From an uncultured bacterium (GTDB lineage Bacteria; Actinomycetota; Coriobacteriia; Coriobacteriales; Coriobacteriaceae): 7,224 bases of DNA. Positions within the stretch are counted from its first letter, which is position 1. The number at the start of each line of letters is the position of its first letter. The translations under genes were made by a program, and so were the position numbers. The notes under the pieces were generated by a model, which worked only from the letters and a program-made list of their open reading frames with translations, made no database searches and had not been told where the DNA came from. The DNA is taken from NCBI GenBank assembly GCA_905215115.1, contig CAJMOP010000101.1, positions 1-7,224 of the forward strand, given 5' to 3'. Shown here one piece after another: positions 1 to 5,972 of this stretch.

Positions 1-107
1 TCGGCGAGCGCGGTCATCTTCTTGCCGGTCTCGTAGAGCGCCTTGCCGTCCTCGACGTAGCCCTCCTGGCTAAAGTGCATGATTTCGATCTTCTCGGTTT
101 CCTTCAT
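1..107 (-). CDS. probable SIS-domain sugar-phosphate isomerase/deglycase, N-terminal fragment
   Basis: Only the first 35 codons are inside the window; the gene runs off the left edge. The ATG at 107-105 is preceded by a purine-rich AAAGGAAAA ribosome binding site. The protein starts MKETEKIEIMHFSQ and continues with an acidic/aromatic helix (GYVEDGKALYETGKK). I recognise this as the N-terminal helix that precedes the SIS sugar-phosphate binding fold in PTS-linked isomerases and deglycases, but no SIS core motif is visible, so the family call is inference. It has its own promoter (155-199) with the same layout as that of the EIIC/EIID unit at 3171-1584, which suggests a cytosolic enzyme acting on the phosphosugar imported by that PTS. 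The reading frame is well supported; the function is tentative. Confidence 0.6.
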   Translation of the reverse strand, partial: MKETEKIEIMHFSQEGYVEDGKALYETGKKMTALA

Positions 108-128
108 GGCTTTTCCTTTCTGTTCTGC

Positions 129-149
129 ACGCGAATCTATACATCGCGT
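129..149 (-). other. small hairpin in the 5' leader of the SIS gene
   Basis: ACGCGA (129-134) and TCGCGT (144-149) form a perfect 6-bp inverted repeat around a 9-nt loop. It lies in the roughly 50-nt leader between the predicted start of transcription near 158 and the ATG at 107. There is no U-run after it, so it is not a terminator. A role in mRNA stability is possible but unproven. Confidence 0.3.
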
Positions 150-154
150 TTCTT

Positions 155-199
155 TTCGATACCAATTATAGACATACACCTAACGTGTTTTTAATACCA
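155..199 (-). promoter_or_regulatory. promoter A with two direct TGGTATYRAA boxes
   Basis: On the minus strand a perfect TATAAT -10 lies at 170-165. It is abutted by a proximal box TGGTATCGAA (164-155). A distal box TGGTATTAAA (199-190) lies exactly 35 bp upstream of the proximal one. No good TTGACA-like -35 is present at 17 bp; the distal box occupies that region. The same elements with the same spacing occur at 3306-3350, so the arrangement is unlikely to be chance. TGGTAT resembles half-sites of GntR/HutC-type regulators, but the boxes are direct rather than palindromic, so the regulator is unknown. Confidence 0.7.
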
Positions 200-259
200 C
201 TTTTCAATCTGCTCCAATCCTCGGTGAACGGTCGAAATTCTCTGGTGAGTGGTATTAAA
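190..259. repeat. 12-bp inverted repeat of the regulatory box
   Basis: TTTAATACCACT (190-201) is repeated as its exact reverse complement at 248-259, with 46 bp between the arms. The 190-201 arm contains the distal box of promoter A. The 248-259 arm is an extra, oppositely oriented box with no recognisable promoter or gene behind it on the plus strand. The pair could let a dimeric regulator bridge two sites. As an RNA hairpin on the minus strand it is followed by AAC rather than U, so it does not look like a terminator for the MFS gene. Confidence 0.55.
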
Positions 260-277
260 TTAGAATTGAATGTATAG

Positions 278-1492
278 CTAACACCGCCGACGCCTCCCTT
301 GTGCGACAAAGAACAGCGTTCCCACCAGCGCAATAATGGTCGATGCCCCAAACAGCACCGCCTGGACGCCCAAAGCCTCCGCTAAAAACGGAGCCGCCAG
401 CAGCGGCAGCACGCCGGCGCTCATCAGGCCAAAACGCACAAAGCCGGTAATGCGCCCCAGGTATTTGATGTCGGCGCGCTCCTGAATCAAGATCATCTGT
501 AGCGGTTCCAGGAATCCCCAGGCCATACCGTTAATCGCCTGACCGATAATCGCGACCCCCAGCATATCGGTGCCCACGTACACCATGGACCCAATGCCCA
601 CGGCCATGAGCGCGCCGAGCAGCAATCGCAGGTTGACATGGCGAGCAGAAAGCTTGGTCAGGATGAACGCACCCACCGAGGAAGTAAGGCCCACGACCGA
701 GGACAGCCAGCCCAGCCAGACGATATCCACGTTGAGCACATCACGGTAGAACAACGACTCCAGCGAATCGAACGCGCCAAACGCAAAGAAACCCAAAAAG
801 CCCGAGATAAAGATGAGGCGCAGGTCGTGATCGCGAAACGTAAGTCGCGCACCCTCGGCCATGCCGCCCAGAATACCGCCCTTCGGCTTCTCCCCTTTTG
901 CGGGAACAACGCACTCGTGACAGCCCAAGGAGAGCACAGCCGCCACACCCATCATGCCCGCCATGAGCAGATAGACCGATTGCGTGGCAAAACAGCTCAC
1001 GATGGCACCACCGAGCAGCGGGCCAGCGGTATAGGCGATATTGCTGTAGAACACCATGAGACCGTTCACGCGGGTGCGGCCCTCGGTGGTCGACTCCAGG
1101 TATCCCGGAAACGCATGCGTGCAGGTGTTGATAAAGCCGCCCGCAAGTCCCAAGACGCACGCGGCAAACACAAGCCCGGGGACAGACAACGGCGCTAACC
1201 CCACGCCAAGCGATAGCACTGCCGTAATCACGCACGTCACAAACGACGTCCGGCGCGGTCCAAAGCGATCGATGACCGAGCCCGACACCATATTGCCCGC
1301 CGACGTCATAAGATTGCGCACGAGCGTAATGGCAGCAACCAAAAAGGCCGTGCCGGCCAGATCATACGTGGCCACACCGATAAGCCCCAAAAAGTAGACT
1401 GCGTTGTTGGCGCACCACTGCAGGGACTCAATGAGAATCAGCCTGACCTCTGCCGGCGTCAGGCGCATTGCTTCGCGATCCTTCGCGAACAT
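278..1492 (-). CDS. MFS permease, probable exporter
   Basis: The protein has 404 residues, the usual length for a 12-helix major facilitator, and hydrophobic segments run along its whole length. The MFS loop motif A is clear at about residues 71-81 (G-S-V-I-D-R-F-G-P-R-R). A GPLLGG stretch at about 157-162 in helix 5 resembles antiporter motif C, which favours an exporter of the TetA/EntS-like type over a sugar importer. A charged central loop lies at about 190-222 and the C-terminus is basic (RRRRC). The ATG at 1492-1490 follows AGAAGGAG with good spacing. It is the first gene after the terminator of the second EIIC/EIID unit (1510-1549), and its ribosome binding site lies only a few bases from the terminator U-tract, so expression probably depends on read-through. 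I see no terminator after its stop. The substrate is unknown. Confidence 0.9.
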   Translation of the reverse strand: MFAKDREAMRLTPAEVRLILIESLQWCANNAVYFLGLIGVATYDLAGTAFLVAAITLVRNLMTSAGNMVSGSVIDRFGPRRTSFVTCVITAVLSLGVGLAPLSVPGLVFAACVLGLAGGFINTCTHAFPGYLESTTEGRTRVNGLMVFYSNIAYTAGPLLGGAIVSCFATQSVYLLMAGMMGVAAVLSLGCHECVVPAKGEKPKGGILGGMAEGARLTFRDHDLRLIFISGFLGFFAFGAFDSLESLFYRDVLNVDIVWLGWLSSVVGLTSSVGAFILTKLSARHVNLRLLLGALMAVGIGSMVYVGTDMLGVAIIGQAINGMAWGFLEPLQMILIQERADIKYLGRITGFVRFGLMSAGVLPLLAAPFLAEALGVQAVLFGASTIIALVGTLFFVAQGRRRRC

Positions 1493-1509
1493 ACGAACTC
1501 CTTCTATAC

Positions 1510-1549
1510 AAAAAGGGGATGGAGGGCGTAGGCCTGCTCCATCCCCTTT
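1510..1549 (-). terminator. intrinsic terminator of the second EIIC/EIID unit
   Basis: A perfect 12-bp stem pairs 1512-1523 (AAAGGGGATGGA) with 1538-1549 (TCCATCCCCTTT), with a 14-nt loop. On the minus strand it is followed by TTTTTG. It lies 35 bp after the EIID stop codon and just before the ribosome binding site of the MFS gene. Confidence 0.85.
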
Positions 1550-1583
1550 CCAGGTTGCAACGAAAATCTATGCAGCCGGACCC

Positions 1584-2408
1584 TTACGCCAGCACGCCGA
1601 AGAACGCGCCGACGATGCCCACGACCATGGTGGCCACGATCAGCACCATGGGGTTGATCTTCTTGGACAGCAGCCAGTAGTACAGCCAGAAGGCGAGCAT
1701 GCCGAGCATGCCGGGCATGATGCCGTCCAGGATGTCCTGGAGGGTCTGGGCGTCCTCGCCCGATCCGATGGCCACCGGGATGCTGGCCCAGAACATGTCC
1801 TTGCACATGGCGCCCACGACCATGACGCCCACGATGCCCACGCAGGTCATGATCTTCTGCATGAGGCCGGTCCTCTGGGCCTCGTCCAGGAAGCCCACGC
1901 CCAGCTCGTAGCCCTTGACGGCGCCCCAGATGCGCAGCGCGAAGCCGGGGACGTTGTAGATGAGCAGGAAGGCGATGGGGCCGAAGGGGTTGCCGGCCTG
2001 GCACAGGCTGATGCCCACCGCGGCGGCGACCACGCGCAGCCTCGACAGGAAGATGGAGTCGCCGATGCCGGACAGCGGGCCCATGAGGGCGGCCTTGACG
2101 TCGTTGACGCTCTCGGGCTCGATCTCGCCGCGGGCGACCTTCTCCTCCATGGCCATCGCGATGCCGCCGACGAACGGGGCGAACTGGACGGTGATGTTGA
2201 AGAACGCGCAGTGGCGGTGCAGGGCCTCGGCGTAGTCGTCGGGGCGGCCGGCGTAGATCTTCTTGAGCATGTTGGCGACCATCAGGCAGAAGGCGATGTT
2301 CATCTGCTTGTAGTAGGTCCAGGAGAACTCCATGCCCAGGGCGCCGACGTTGACGGCGCTCTTGACGAGGTCGGAGCGCGTGATCTTGTTCTCGGGACTA
2401 GAAGTCAT
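1584..2408 (-). CDS. mannose-family PTS EIID, second copy
   Basis: This is the EIID membrane subunit of a mannose/fructose/sorbose PTS. With EIIC it forms the transport channel that moves sugar while EIIB phosphorylates it. From the chosen start the protein has 274 residues, typical for the family. EIID landmarks are present: HCAFFN (about 66-71), AMEE (86-89) and GPLSGIGDSIF (110-120), with hydrophobic helices near the C-terminus (about 184-204, 230-247 and 252-272). I chose the ATG at 2408 because AGGGG lies 9 nt upstream. An in-frame ATG at 2417 abuts that same ribosome binding site and would add only MRT. The start overlaps the EIIC stop (2400-2398), implying translational coupling. The protein is identical to the EIID at 4376-5200 and its DNA also appears identical. 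Only the stop differs (TAA here, TAG there). Confidence 0.95.
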   Translation of the reverse strand: MTSSPENKITRSDLVKSAVNVGALGMEFSWTYYKQMNIAFCLMVANMLKKIYAGRPDDYAEALHRHCAFFNITVQFAPFVGGIAMAMEEKVARGEIEPESVNDVKAALMGPLSGIGDSIFLSRLRVVAAAVGISLCQAGNPFGPIAFLLIYNVPGFALRIWGAVKGYELGVGFLDEAQRTGLMQKIMTCVGIVGVMVVGAMCKDMFWASIPVAIGSGEDAQTLQDILDGIMPGMLGMLAFWLYYWLLSKKINPMVLIVATMVVGIVGAFFGVLA

Positions 2409-2613
2409 CGTCCTCATCCCCTTCCGCGGAGAGCTGGGGCTGGGCTCCGCCCAGGCCGAGCAGGTCGAACTTGTCGATGCCGATGATGATGGCGATCAGG
2501 GCGACGCCCAGGACGGGCACGTTGGCGTAGGAGCACAGCAGGAAGCCCAGGAAGTAGAAGGGCACGAGCTGCTTGGTGAGCACCAGGCGGCCGAGCATGG
2601 CGAAGCCCATGGC
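1585..2613. repeat. 1029-bp direct repeat, copy 1
   Basis: By eye this stretch matches 4377-5405 base for base at a constant offset of 2792. It spans the whole EIID gene and the 3' part of EIIC. After a single mismatch at 2614 (C here, A at 5406) another 23 bases match, to 2637, and then identity drops abruptly. On the other side identity ends within the EIID stop codon (TTA here, CTA there on the plus strand). The repeat carries no inverted termini, target duplication or recombinase gene. Confidence 0.95.
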
Positions 2614-3171
2614 CGGCAGGATGTTGGCGGCAACGCCGCAACCATCGATCACAAAGGACGGGATAAAGTCGAGCAGGCCCTGGATGGCGTCGGAGCCCAG
2701 GTAGAACGCGCCGGCACAGAGCAGGAAGTACTCGATGCAGCCCCAAATTCCAATTCCCCAATGAACGGCATAGATGCCTTTGAGGTTTCCCTTGAGGGCA
2801 AACTTGTCTGCCATGTCGACAAACACGGGGAACAAGGCGTTGGTAATATTACCAATCGTCAGCGAAAGGACGGCGATGGGCATGGCAAGCGCGATAGCCG
2901 TCTCGGTACCCTGACCGAGCTGAATGGCAAACGCACAGGCAAGCACGCCACCGACGGTTTCGTTGGGCGGCACGTAAGCGCCAATGGAGATCGAGCCCAT
3001 AAACAGCAGCTCAAGGCTTGCACCTACGGCAAGACCGGTCTGTAGGTCCCCCAGGACCAGACCCACGAGCGGGCACAGGACGATGGGGCGGAACGCATAG
3101 AGCGAACCGAGCTGGTAGTCGAGACATCCAAACGCTCCGACTAAGCCGACGAGGATTGCTTGGGTAAGCAT
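2398..3171 (-). CDS. mannose-family PTS EIIC, second copy (mosaic)
   Basis: This is the EIIC membrane subunit, which provides sugar recognition and the channel together with EIID. It has 257 residues, with the family motif GSISIGAYVPP at about 59-69 and the conserved YAFRPIVLCPLVGLVLGD at 25-42. The start is the ATG at 3171, which GGGAGGAA precedes at good spacing; an upstream in-frame TTG at 3183 overlaps that ribosome binding site and is unlikely. Residues 179-257 are identical to the EIIC at 5190-5963. Residues 1-178 differ at about 45 positions, concentrated in 101-178, giving about 75% identity. The DNA of the first two thirds is visibly less GC-rich than the last third, so the gene looks like a mosaic. 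The tail is acidic and ends DEDDDF. No EIIA or EIIB belongs to this unit, so it must borrow them. Confidence 0.95.
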   Translation of the reverse strand: MLTQAILVGLVGAFGCLDYQLGSLYAFRPIVLCPLVGLVLGDLQTGLAVGASLELLFMGSISIGAYVPPNETVGGVLACAFAIQLGQGTETAIALAMPIAVLSLTIGNITNALFPVFVDMADKFALKGNLKGIYAVHWGIGIWGCIEYFLLCAGAFYLGSDAIQGLLDFIPSFVIDGCGVAANILPAMGFAMLGRLVLTKQLVPFYFLGFLLCSYANVPVLGVALIAIIIGIDKFDLLGLGGAQPQLSAEGDEDDDF

Positions 3172-3191
3172 AGTTCCTCCCAATTAGGAAA

Positions 3192-3299
3192 CTCGAACCG
3201 TCGCCACTCCCGTCGCGCGCGTTGTTGATATCAATTCCGGGAGTTCGATTACACGGCTCGAAGCGTACCTGGTGTGCTGCTAACACCCATCCCAGGTAC
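3192..3299 (-). promoter_or_regulatory. structured 5' leader of the second EIIC/EIID unit
   Basis: Between the predicted transcription start near 3308 and the EIIC ATG at 3171 lie about 135 nt with three nested or serial helices. The first pairs GTACCT (3265-3270) with AGGTAC (3294-3299), with an inner GGTGT/ACACC helix (3271-3275 / 3283-3287). The second pairs 3253-3262 with 3192-3201 (10 pairs including two G-U) and encloses the third, ACTCCCG/CGGGAGT (3206-3212 / 3238-3244). The innermost loop contains the palindrome TTGATATCAA (3225-3234). No U-run follows. It does not match an antiterminator site or riboswitch class I can recall. Confidence 0.45.
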
Positions 3300-3305
3300 A
3301 AATGA

Positions 3306-3350
3306 TTTGATACCAATTATAGGTATGCAGGTTCTTACTATTTAATACCA
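3306..3350 (-). promoter_or_regulatory. promoter B with two direct TGGTATYRAA boxes
   Basis: On the minus strand a TATAAT -10 lies at 3321-3316, followed directly by TGGTATCAAA (3315-3306). A distal TGGTATTAAA lies at 3350-3341, 35 bp upstream of the proximal box. No consensus -35 is visible. The 12-mer TTTAATACCACT (3341-3352) and the 14-mer GATACCAATTATAG (3309-3322) are exactly shared with promoter A at 190-201 and 158-171. It drives the second EIIC/EIID unit. The position of the proximal box against the -10 fits a repressor; the distal box could serve a repressor or an activator. Confidence 0.75.
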
Positions 3351-3396
3351 CTCGCTCAGCGGGGTGTTTTTTACCGTAAACGGCAGACGTATCCCA

Positions 3397-4287
3397 TCAG
3401 GCACGCTCTTTGTTTCGATGGCGGACAAGCGCCACCAGAAAGCCATCGCCAAAGGCATCGGATGCCAAGTTGGCTACAATCACCAAAACGATAATCGCCG
3501 CGCCCAAAAACTCATTCCAGTGAAAGACCTCGCCAAAGAGGAGCGCCGACCAGCAGGGAGCAAGCACGACCTCGCTCATACAGACCAAGTTGGCCGCAAA
3601 CGCGTTGGTGCGCGCAATCCCCTTGGCATACAGCACGCTCGCAAGACCACTGCAAAAAAGGCCATGCACCAGCATAAGCCCCCACTCAAATGGTCTCACG
3701 GAGTCTAGGGCACCAGCAAAATAGACGATCGGCAGCATCGAGATACCGCAGGAGATGAGCGAGGACACCATGGGCGACGCATCGGGACGAGAGTTCAAAA
3801 AGAAGCACAGCCCAAAGGCGGCGCCCGAAATGACGGCAAGCAGGTTGCCGAGCATACCCTCGGGACTCAAATCACCCAAAAAGAAAAGTCCCATACCCGT
3901 AAAAGCAACCACCACGGAGGCGATCTTCGCAGGTGAGGGCAACGTGTGAGTTGCGAGCGATTGATACACGATAACGAAAATCATCGAGGTGTACTGCAGA
4001 ACGATCGCGTTGCCGACCGTCGTGAGCTGGTTGGCAAAGTTAAACGTGGTGCCCGTCACGAAGTTGCAGACGGCCACAAGGACAATAAGACGGCTGACGC
4101 GAAGGACGGGCCTGCCGACGAGCAGGATAAAGAGCGCCATAAATATTGCCGTAACGGCACCGATCAAAAGAGCTGACTGCGAATTGGCGCGAACGAGAAT
4201 GCCGATAAAGCTCCACAAGAGCGCCGTGCCAAATAGATACATCGCCCCGCTCACGCCATTATCGGGCGGATTGTCAGATCGAATCAC
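3397..4287 (-). CDS. DMT superfamily permease, EamA type
   Basis: This 296-residue protein is built of about ten hydrophobic helices in two EamA halves, the normal size and layout for the drug/metabolite transporter superfamily. The first half ends with the characteristic NAIVLQYTSMIFV (about 93-105). The second half carries the matching MSEVVLAPCWSALLFGE (about 237-253). The start is a GTG at 4287, supported by GGAGGTG six bases upstream; the first internal ATG (residue 16) has no comparable site. The gene sits immediately after the terminator of the full PTS operon (4314-4344), with only about 15 nt between U-tract and ribosome binding site, so it is either expressed by read-through or driven from a promoter I cannot see. 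The substrate cannot be told from sequence; export of a metabolite or import of an amino compound are both possible. Confidence 0.9.
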   Translation of the reverse strand: MIRSDNPPDNGVSGAMYLFGTALLWSFIGILVRANSQSALLIGAVTAIFMALFILLVGRPVLRVSRLIVLVAVCNFVTGTTFNFANQLTTVGNAIVLQYTSMIFVIVYQSLATHTLPSPAKIASVVVAFTGMGLFFLGDLSPEGMLGNLLAVISGAAFGLCFFLNSRPDASPMVSSLISCGISMLPIVYFAGALDSVRPFEWGLMLVHGLFCSGLASVLYAKGIARTNAFAANLVCMSEVVLAPCWSALLFGEVFHWNEFLGAAIIVLVIVANLASDAFGDGFLVALVRHRNKERA

Positions 4288-4313
4288 GAAACACCTCCAG
4301 CTAGCTTTCGGTA

Positions 4314-4344
4314 ATAAAAAACGGCGACCGCAATGGGTCGCCGT
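4314..4344 (-). terminator. intrinsic terminator of the complete PTS operon
   Basis: A perfect 9-bp stem pairs ACGGCGACC (4321-4329) with GGTCGCCGT (4336-4344) around a 6-nt loop. On the minus strand it is followed by a T-rich tract (TTTTTATT). It starts 31 bp after the EIID stop. Confidence 0.88.
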
Positions 4345-4375
4345 TTCCCTTGGGGGCAGAATAAAACGCAGGAAC

Positions 4376-5200
4376 CTACGCCAGCACGCCGAAGAACGCG
4401 CCGACGATGCCCACGACCATGGTGGCCACGATCAGCACCATGGGGTTGATCTTCTTGGACAGCAGCCAGTAGTACAGCCAGAAGGCGAGCATGCCGAGCA
4501 TGCCGGGCATGATGCCGTCCAGGATGTCCTGGAGGGTCTGGGCGTCCTCGCCCGATCCGATGGCCACCGGGATGCTGGCCCAGAACATGTCCTTGCACAT
4601 GGCGCCCACGACCATGACGCCCACGATGCCCACGCAGGTCATGATCTTCTGCATGAGGCCGGTCCTCTGGGCCTCGTCCAGGAAGCCCACGCCCAGCTCG
4701 TAGCCCTTGACGGCGCCCCAGATGCGCAGCGCGAAGCCGGGGACGTTGTAGATGAGCAGGAAGGCGATGGGGCCGAAGGGGTTGCCGGCCTGGCACAGGC
4801 TGATGCCCACCGCGGCGGCGACCACGCGCAGCCTCGACAGGAAGATGGAGTCGCCGATGCCGGACAGCGGGCCCATGAGGGCGGCCTTGACGTCGTTGAC
4901 GCTCTCGGGCTCGATCTCGCCGCGGGCGACCTTCTCCTCCATGGCCATCGCGATGCCGCCGACGAACGGGGCGAACTGGACGGTGATGTTGAAGAACGCG
5001 CAGTGGCGGTGCAGGGCCTCGGCGTAGTCGTCGGGGCGGCCGGCGTAGATCTTCTTGAGCATGTTGGCGACCATCAGGCAGAAGGCGATGTTCATCTGCT
5101 TGTAGTAGGTCCAGGAGAACTCCATGCCCAGGGCGCCGACGTTGACGGCGCTCTTGACGAGGTCGGAGCGCGTGATCTTGTTCTCGGGACTAGAAGTCAT
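4376..5200 (-). CDS. mannose-family PTS EIID, first operon
   Basis: This is the EIID membrane partner of the EIIC encoded just upstream and the last gene of the EIIA-EIIB-EIIC-EIID operon. The protein is identical over all 274 residues to the EIID at 1584-2408, including HCAFFN (66-71), AMEE (86-89) and GPLSGIGDSIF (110-120). The ATG at 5200 was chosen for the AGGGG 9 nt upstream; the alternative ATG at 5209 adds three residues. It overlaps the EIIC stop (5192-5190), indicating coupled translation. The stop is TAG, followed by a terminator unrelated in sequence to that of the other copy. Nearly all third positions are G or C, more strongly so than in the neighbouring EIIA, EIIB and DMT genes. 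Confidence 0.95.
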   Translation of the reverse strand: MTSSPENKITRSDLVKSAVNVGALGMEFSWTYYKQMNIAFCLMVANMLKKIYAGRPDDYAEALHRHCAFFNITVQFAPFVGGIAMAMEEKVARGEIEPESVNDVKAALMGPLSGIGDSIFLSRLRVVAAAVGISLCQAGNPFGPIAFLLIYNVPGFALRIWGAVKGYELGVGFLDEAQRTGLMQKIMTCVGIVGVMVVGAMCKDMFWASIPVAIGSGEDAQTLQDILDGIMPGMLGMLAFWLYYWLLSKKINPMVLIVATMVVGIVGAFFGVLA

Positions 5201-5405
5201 CGTCCTCATCCCCTTCCGCGGAGAGCTGGGGCTGGGCTCCGCCCAGGCCGAGCAGGTCGAACTTGTCGATGCCGATGATGATGGCGATCAGGGCGACGCC
5301 CAGGACGGGCACGTTGGCGTAGGAGCACAGCAGGAAGCCCAGGAAGTAGAAGGGCACGAGCTGCTTGGTGAGCACCAGGCGGCCGAGCATGGCGAAGCCC
5401 ATGGC
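4377..5405. repeat. 1029-bp direct repeat, copy 2
   Basis: This is the partner of 1585-2613, in the same orientation and 2792 bp away. It contains the full EIID gene and codons from about 187 onward of EIIC. The DMT gene, the promoter, the leader and two thirds of the other EIIC lie between the copies, so recombination between them would delete or amplify 2792 bp. Confidence 0.95.
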
Positions 5406-5963
5406 AGGCAGGATGTTGGCGGCAACGCCAAAGCCAGCAAGGACAAAGGGCGGGATGAAGTCGAGCATGCCCTGGATGGCGTCAGCACCCAGATAGAACG
5501 ACAGCGAGCACAGCAGGAACGCCATGATGATACCGGTCAAACCGATCAGGAAGTGCATCGCATAGACACCCTTAAGGTTGCCCTGGCCGGAGAAGACATC
5601 AGCGCGGTCAACCAGGATCGGCAGGGCGGCGTTGAGGATGTTCTTGATGGCAAGGCACAGCGTGGCGATGGGCATGGCAAGCGCGATGGCTGCCTCGGTG
5701 CTCTGACCCAGCTGGATAGCGAAGGCGCAGGCGAGCACGCCGCCGATCGTCTCATCAGGCGGCACGTAGGCGCCGATGGAGATCGAGCCCATGAACAGCA
5801 GCTCCAGGCTGGCGCCGATCGCGAGGCCGGACTGCAGGTCCCCCAGCACCAGGCCCACGAGCGGGCACAGGACGATGGGGCGGAACGCATAGAGCGTACC
5901 GAGCTGGAAGTCGAACTTACCAAATGCGGCGATAAGTCCGATGAGGATTGCTTGGGTAAGCAT
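5190..5963 (-). CDS. mannose-family PTS EIIC, first operon
   Basis: This is the EIIC channel and sugar-recognition subunit, 257 residues, in the order EIIA-EIIB-EIIC-EIID typical of this PTS family. It shows GSISIGAYVPPDE (59-71) and YAFRPIVLCPLVGLVLGD (25-42), alternating hydrophobic helices throughout, and an acidic tail ending DEDDDF. The ATG at 5963 follows AAGGGGGAT. The last 79 residues are identical to the second EIIC (2398-3171) while residues 1-178 are about 75% identical, so if the two systems differ in substrate the difference should map to residues 1-178, chiefly 101-178. The DNA upstream of codon 178 uses more A/T third positions than the repeat, though less markedly than in the other copy. 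Confidence 0.96.
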   Translation of the reverse strand: MLTQAILIGLIAAFGKFDFQLGTLYAFRPIVLCPLVGLVLGDLQSGLAIGASLELLFMGSISIGAYVPPDETIGGVLACAFAIQLGQSTEAAIALAMPIATLCLAIKNILNAALPILVDRADVFSGQGNLKGVYAMHFLIGLTGIIMAFLLCSLSFYLGADAIQGMLDFIPPFVLAGFGVAANILPAMGFAMLGRLVLTKQLVPFYFLGFLLCSYANVPVLGVALIAIIIGIDKFDLLGLGGAQPQLSAEGDEDDDF

Positions 5964-5972
5964 ATATCCCCC

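Noticed and set aside
638..1198. Open frame of 186 codons on the plus strand opposite the MFS gene.
   Set aside because: It shows biased charged composition, no recognisable domain and no convincing ribosome binding site, and lies wholly inside a well supported MFS gene.
1404..2486. Long open frame on the plus strand, opposite EIID and EIIC (a similar one at 3989-5278).
   Set aside because: It is antisense to the GC-rich EIID/EIIC genes and rich in His, Asp, Gly and Ala, as expected from reverse reading of G/C third positions. It has no family resemblance and is duplicated only because the DNA is.
3062..3104. 43-bp perfect match between the 5' parts of the two EIIC genes (with 5854-5896).
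   Set aside because: It encodes the strongly conserved FRPIVLCPLVG segment and is flanked by many differences. It may be a small conversion tract, but conservation explains it well enough.
3172..3183. Upstream TTG start for the second EIIC.
   Set aside because: It overlaps the GGGAGGAA ribosome binding site of the ATG at 3171, and the paralogue starts at the matching MLTQAIL.
3306..3350. Sigma-54 (LevR-type) promoter, common for mannose-family PTS operons in Firmicutes.
   Set aside because: There is no GG-N10-GC -24/-12 element, and a clear TATAAT is present.
3367..3384. CCGT/ACGG hairpin next to a T-run after the DMT gene.
   Set aside because: The stem is only 4 bp with a 2-nt loop, and the T-run is on the wrong side for minus-strand transcription.
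1585..5405. Shufflon or transposon origin of the repeat.
   Set aside because: The copies are in direct orientation and end without inverted repeats or target duplications, and no recombinase or transposase lies in the window. Homologous exchange is simpler.
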